Assembly: GCA_023432305.1 (NCBI GenBank)
Contig: JAEYUT010000034.1
Location: forward strand, 1-10,389
DNA: 10,389 nt
DNA from: Actinomycetes bacterium
GTDB lineage: Bacteria; Actinomycetota; Actinomycetes; Actinomycetales; Microbacteriaceae
Reading direction: 5' to 3'
Shown here piece by piece: positions 7,787-10,389 of this stretch; position 1 is the stretch's first letter; each line of letters opens with the position of its first letter. The notes under the pieces were generated by a model, which saw nothing but the letters and a program-made list of their open reading frames with translations, was not told the origin of the DNA and did no database searches. Made by a program: the position numbers and the translations under genes.

Positions 7787-7787
7787 G

Positions 7788-8390
7788 ATGACACCGTCGC
7801 GCCTTCGCGGGCTCCTGCTGGGAGCGACGGCGGCCATCGCCGCACTCGTGTTCCTCGCGTGGTCGCAGCCCTGGTACACGCTGACGCTGGTCGACGGCGC
7901 CCAATCCGATGAGCCTGTCCTCACGGTCGGCGGGGATGTCGCGGCCGCCGGACTCGCGCCGCTCGCACTCACGACGCTCGCGGTGGTCGCGGCTCTCGCG
8001 ATCGCGGGGCCCGTGTTCCGGCGGATCCTGGGTGTGCTCGAAGCTCTCGTCGGCGTCGCGGTGATCGGCCTCGCACTGGTGACGATCGGCGATCCCGTCG
8101 ATGCCTCCGCCCCCGCCGTGACCGATGTCACCGGGATCACCGGATCCGAGTCCGTCCATGCGCTCGTCAGTGCGACCGAGGGCACACTGTGGCCGTGGAC
8201 GGCCGTCGTCTTCGGCGTGCTGCTCACAGTCGTCGGCGTGATCGTCGTCGTCACCGCGGGCCGGTGGCCCGCGACCGGCCGCAAGTACACGCGCACCCGT
8301 CTGGAGTCCGCCGACGGGACCACGACGGACGCCGTCGCCGAGTGGGACGCGCTGAGCGACGGCGACGATCCGACCGCACCCGCCCGCTAG
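7788..8390 (+). CDS. Trp biosynthesis-associated membrane protein (TIGR02234-like), function unknown
   Basis: I recognise this by position and layout as the conserved actinobacterial membrane protein found between trpE and trpC. It has 200 residues and four likely membrane helices at about 8-25, 55-75, 80-100 and 136-157, with a hydrophilic acidic C-terminal tail (158-200) predicted to be cytoplasmic. Loop features are SQPWYT (26-31) after helix 1 and LWPW (134-137) at the start of helix 4. It has six tryptophans (25, 29, 135, 137, 160 and one near 187), more than average. ATG 7788, one base after the trpE stop, is chosen because the longer in-frame reading from 7506 only repeats trpE out of frame. 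The TAG stop is part of a -10-like TAGACT. No biochemical function is known to me; a role in tryptophan or precursor handling is a guess. Confidence 0.85.
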   Translation: MTPSRLRGLLLGATAAIAALVFLAWSQPWYTLTLVDGAQSDEPVLTVGGDVAAAGLAPLALTTLAVVAALAIAGPVFRRILGVLEALVGVAVIGLALVTIGDPVDASAPAVTDVTGITGSESVHALVSATEGTLWPWTAVVFGVLLTVVGVIVVVTAGRWPATGRKYTRTRLESADGTTTDAVAEWDALSDGDDPTAPAR

Positions 8391-8393
8391 ACT
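8388..8393 (+). promoter_or_regulatory. Putative internal promoter -10 ahead of the HGxxPAAW gene and trpCB
   Basis: TAGACT fits TANNNT well, and its first three bases are the stop codon of the membrane protein gene. Initiation about seven bases downstream would start the mRNA near 8400, just before the first leader hairpin. The -35 region (about 8364-8370, GACGATC) is a poor match. It would let trpC and trpB be expressed apart from trpE. Confidence 0.5.
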
Positions 8394-8400
8394 GAGCACG

Positions 8401-8446
8401 CCCGCACTCGCGGGATCCCGGGCCTCAGACGCCCGCTTCGCAACGC
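8401..8446 (+). promoter_or_regulatory. Structured 5' leader with alternative hairpins before the HGxxPAAW gene
   Basis: CCCGC (8401-8405) pairs with GCGGG (8410-8414) around the loop ACTC. CGGGC (8419-8423) pairs with GCCCG (8431-8435) around a seven-base loop. GCGGG (8410-8414) can instead pair with a second CCCGC at 8432-8436, which would exclude both small hairpins. CGGGATCCCG (8411-8420) is also a perfect ten-base palindrome. There is no U-tract, so no intrinsic terminator, and no tryptophan codon or leader ORF. At this GC content short stems arise by chance, so function is uncertain. Confidence 0.35.
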
Positions 8447-8455
8447 AGAAGGAGA
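8447..8455 (+). promoter_or_regulatory. Shine-Dalgarno for the HGxxPAAW gene
   Basis: AGAAGGAGA is a strong purine-rich site whose GGAG ends seven bases before the GTG at 8462. It fixes the start of this small gene and shows that it is independently translated, unlike the overlap-coupled genes nearby. Confidence 0.75.
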
Positions 8456-8461
8456 CCCCAC

Positions 8462-8689
8462 GTGACCGACACGCACGATCCCGGACACGGACACTCGCCC
8501 GCAGCCTGGGTCGCGGTGATCATCATGCTGACCGCGTTCAGCATCGGCACCGTCGCGTTCTTCCTGGACATGCCCTGGCTCGTCTGGGCGTCCGCCGGCC
8601 TCCTCGTCGTGGGCCTCATCGTGGGATGGGTGCTCGCCAAGCTCGGCTACGGCGTGGGCGGATCGAAGTACACCCCGAAGGCCCACTGA
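8462..8689 (+). CDS. Small HGxxPAAW family membrane protein, function unknown
   Basis: The 75-residue product carries HGHSPAAW at residues 9-16, the motif that names this actinobacterial family. A short His-rich N-terminal tail (His5, His9, His11) is followed by two likely membrane helices at about 15-35 and 40-59. Between them is a tight DMPW turn, and a basic, glycine-rich tail (GYGVGGSKYTPKAH) ends the protein. It has four tryptophans (16, 39, 42, 56), about 5% of residues. There is no signal peptidase site. The GTG start has a good Shine-Dalgarno and a candidate promoter with a 61-base leader. trpC begins four bases after the stop. The family sits in the trp operon in many actinobacteria, but I know of no proven function; membrane anchoring, metal binding by the histidines or transporter partnership are guesses. 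Confidence 0.85.
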   Translation: MTDTHDPGHGHSPAAWVAVIIMLTAFSIGTVAFFLDMPWLVWASAGLLVVGLIVGWVLAKLGYGVGGSKYTPKAH

Positions 8690-8693
8690 CAGC

Positions 8694-9470
8694 GTGCTGA
8701 GCGAACTCGTCGCCGGAGCGCTCTCCGACGCCGCCGCTCGACGTGAGGCGCTGAGCTTCGCAGACGTCGAGGCGGCGGCGCTGGCGGCACCGTCCCCCCT
8801 CGACGCCGCTGCGGCCCTCGCGCCGGCTGATCGGGTGAAGATCATCGCCGAGGTGAAGCGCGCGAGCCCGTCTCGAGGTGCCCTCGCCGAGATCCGCGAC
8901 CCTGCGGCTCTCGCGGTCTCGTATGAGACGGGCGGTGCGAGCGCGATCAGCGTGCTCACCGAACAGCGCCGTTTCGGCGGGTCGCTCGACGACCTCCGTG
9001 ACGTGCGTGCCGCCGTGAGCGTGCCGGTGCTCCGCAAGGACTTCATCGCCGATCCGTACCAGGTGTTCGAGGCGCGCGCAGCGGGTGCCGACCTCGTGCT
9101 GCTCATCGTGGCCGCGCTCGAGCAGCGCGACCTGCGCGAGCTGCACGAGCTCATCACCCAGCTCGGCATGACGGCGCTCGTCGAGACGCACTCCGCCGAG
9201 GAGGTGGACCGCGCACTCGAGATCGGCGCATCCGTGGTCGGCGTGAACGCGCGGAACCTCTCCACGTTCGAGCTCGACCGCGATCTGTTCGGCACGCTCG
9301 CCGACTCCATTCCGGCCGGGGTCATCCGCATCGCGGAGTCCGCGGTCACCTCGCCCGCCGATGTCGCTCACTATCGCGCCGCCGGTGCCGATGTGGTGCT
9401 CATCGGCGAGGCGCTCGTGACGGGCGACGACCCCGTCTCCACCCTCGAATCCTTTCTGGCGGCAGGATGA
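8694..9470 (+). CDS. trpC: Indole-3-glycerol phosphate synthase
   Basis: TrpC (IGPS) cyclises and decarboxylates CdRP to indole-3-glycerol phosphate, which feeds tryptophan synthase. The 258 residues form one (beta-alpha)8 barrel without a fused TrpF domain. Catalytic residues are visible: Glu53 and Lys55 in [12 protein letters not shown], Lys115 in VLRKDF, Glu164 in LVETH, Asn185 in GVNARNL, and Glu215-Ser216 in IAESAV, where Ala217 replaces the usual glycine of ESG. The C-terminal phosphate loop [11 protein letters not shown] is normal. The GTG at 8694, four bases after the previous stop, gives the usual N terminus; no Shine-Dalgarno is seen. The 3' end overlaps trpB by ATGA. The missing TrpF step fits the actinobacterial arrangement with bifunctional PriA elsewhere. 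Confidence 0.97.
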   Translation: MLSELVAGALSDAAARREALSFADVEAAALAAPSPLDAAAALAPADRVKIIAEVKRASPSRGALAEIRDPAALAVSYETGGASAISVLTEQRRFGGSLDDLRDVRAAVSVPVLRKDFIADPYQVFEARAAGADLVLLIVAALEQRDLRELHELITQLGMTALVETHSAEEVDRALEIGASVVGVNARNLSTFELDRDLFGTLADSIPAGVIRIAESAVTSPADVAHYRAAGADVVLIGEALVTGDDPVSTLESFLAAG

Positions 9471-10389
9471 GCGACCACCTGTACCGTGACCAGCCCGGTC
9501 CGTTCTTCGGCGAGTACGGCGGGCGCTTCATGCCCGAGGCGCTCATCGCCGCCGTCGACGAGATCGCCGCAGCCTATGAGGTCGCCAAGAACGACCCCAC
9601 CTTCCACGCGGAGCTCATGGAGCTGCACCGCACCTACACGGGCCGCCCGTCGATCATCACCGAGGTGCCCCGTTTCGCGGAGCATGCGGGCGGCGCCCGC
9701 GTCATCCTCAAGCGCGAGGATCTCAACCACACGGGCAGCCACAAGATCAACAACGTGCTCGGCCAGGCGCTTCTCACCAAGCGCCTCGGCAAGTCGCGCG
9801 TGATCGCCGAGACGGGCGCTGGCCAGCACGGAGTCGCCACCGCGACGGCGGCGGCGCTCTTCGGCCTCGAGTGCACGATCTATATGGGCGAGGTCGACAC
9901 CCAGCGCCAGGCGCTCAACGTCGCCCGCATGCGCCTTCTCGGCGCCGAGGTCATCCCCGTGACGACCGGTTCGCGCACCCTGAAGGACGCCATCAACGAG
10001 GCGTACCGCGAGTGGGTCACAAGCGTCGAGACCACCAACTACGTCTTCGGCACGGCTGCGGGCCCGCACCCGTTCCCCGCGATGGTGCGCGACTTCCAGA
10101 AGATCATCGGCGAGGAGGCTCGCGCTCAGGTGCTCGAGCTCACGGGACGCCTTCCGGATGCTGTCGCCGCGTGCGTCGGCGGCGGATCGAACGCGATCGG
10201 CATCTTCCATGCCTTCCTCGACGACCCGTCCGTGAAGCTGTACGGGTTCGAGGCGGCGGGCGATGGGGTCGACACCGATCGACACGCCGCGACCATCGAG
10301 CGAGGCCGCCCCGGTGTTCTGCACGGCGCCCGAAGCTACCTGCTGCAGGACGACGACGGTCAGACCATCGAGTCGCACTCCATCTCGGC
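9467..10389 (+). CDS. trpB: Tryptophan synthase beta chain (3' end beyond window)
   Basis: TrpB joins indole and serine to make tryptophan, using PLP, in an alpha2beta2 complex with TrpA. The reading frame is open from ATG 9467 to the window edge (307 codons; the family has about 400), so the last quarter is missing and the gene is partial. The N-terminal [16 protein letters not shown] (11-26) is the family signature. The PLP lysine is Lys93 in HTGSHKINN, the catalytic glutamate is Glu115 in [10 protein letters not shown], and the PLP phosphate loop GGGSN is at 238-242. This is the TrpB1 type that pairs with TrpA, not TrpB2. ATG overlaps the trpC stop (ATGA), indicating coupling. trpA, and often lgt, would be expected just downstream. 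Confidence 0.97.
   Translation, partial: MSDHLYRDQPGPFFGEYGGRFMPEALIAAVDEIAAAYEVAKNDPTFHAELMELHRTYTGRPSIITEVPRFAEHAGGARVILKREDLNHTGSHKINNVLGQALLTKRLGKSRVIAETGAGQHGVATATAAALFGLECTIYMGEVDTQRQALNVARMRLLGAEVIPVTTGSRTLKDAINEAYREWVTSVETTNYVFGTAAGPHPFPAMVRDFQKIIGEEARAQVLELTGRLPDAVAACVGGGSNAIGIFHAFLDDPSVKLYGFEAAGDGVDTDRHAATIERGRPGVLHGARSYLLQDDDGQTIESHSIS

Noticed and set aside
7506..7787. N-terminal extension of the Trp membrane protein into trpE
   Set aside because: The added 94 residues are an Arg/Ser-rich out-of-frame reading of trpE. ATG 7788 follows the trpE stop by one base and begins a clean membrane helix.
8394..8461. Classical trp leader peptide and attenuator
   Set aside because: The leader contains no TGG codon, no start codon followed by a short ORF, and no U-tract after a hairpin.
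9371..10378. 335-codon minus-strand open frame over trpC and trpB
   Set aside because: It lies opposite trpB, whose PLP lysine, catalytic glutamate and GGGSN loop are all in frame. The antisense product resembles no family I know.

Overview
This window looks like chromosomal DNA from a high-GC actinobacterium, most likely a member of the Microbacteriaceae. Base composition is roughly 70% GC by eye, third codon positions are mostly G or C, GTG starts are common, and the order trpE - membrane protein - small HGxxPAAW protein - trpC - trpB is typical of actinobacteria. All genes lie on the + strand and are tightly packed. No stretch of 300 bases lacks a gene; the longest gap is 71 bases. I see no tRNA, rRNA, insertion sequence, CRISPR array, phage gene or clear intrinsic terminator.

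Region 1 (1-3044) holds the last 14 codons of an upstream gene, possibly priA, then fmt (initiator Met-tRNA formyltransferase), rsmB (16S rRNA m5C967 methyltransferase) and rpe (ribulose-phosphate 3-epimerase). fmt/rsmB and rsmB/rpe overlap by four bases (GTGA, ATGA), which suggests translational coupling. Region 2 (3049-3956) holds a GNAT acetyltransferase of unknown substrate, overlapping by ATGA a cytosolic FKBP-type prolyl isomerase. Region 3 (3985-6252) is a histidine cluster: hisE, hisG (long form), hisF and hisI. HisG makes PR-ATP, HisE and HisI process it, and HisF is the cyclase subunit of imidazole-glycerol-phosphate synthase. hisA, hisH, hisB, hisC and hisD are not in the window. 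Region 4 (6254 to the end) is the tryptophan cluster: trpE, a four-helix Trp-associated membrane protein, a 75-residue two-helix HGxxPAAW protein, trpC, and trpB cut off by the window edge after 307 codons. trpB has no stop in the window. trpG, trpD and trpF are absent here. In actinobacteria the trpF step is normally done by the bifunctional PriA (HisA/TrpF) enzyme, so the his-trp adjacency fits a shared pathway.

Regulatory signals are mostly inferred. fmt, the FKBP gene and hisE each have a -10-like hexamer exactly six bases before the start codon and no usable Shine-Dalgarno, the layout expected of leaderless actinobacterial mRNAs. A good -10 (TAGACT) overlaps the stop codon of the Trp membrane protein and would start an mRNA whose ~61-base leader can fold into two small hairpins or one competing pairing, ahead of the small membrane protein and trpCB. 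This leader and the two uncharacterised membrane proteins are the most interesting items. Otherwise the window is an ordinary, conserved housekeeping and biosynthetic region, and I see no convincing new defence, mobile or biosynthetic system.
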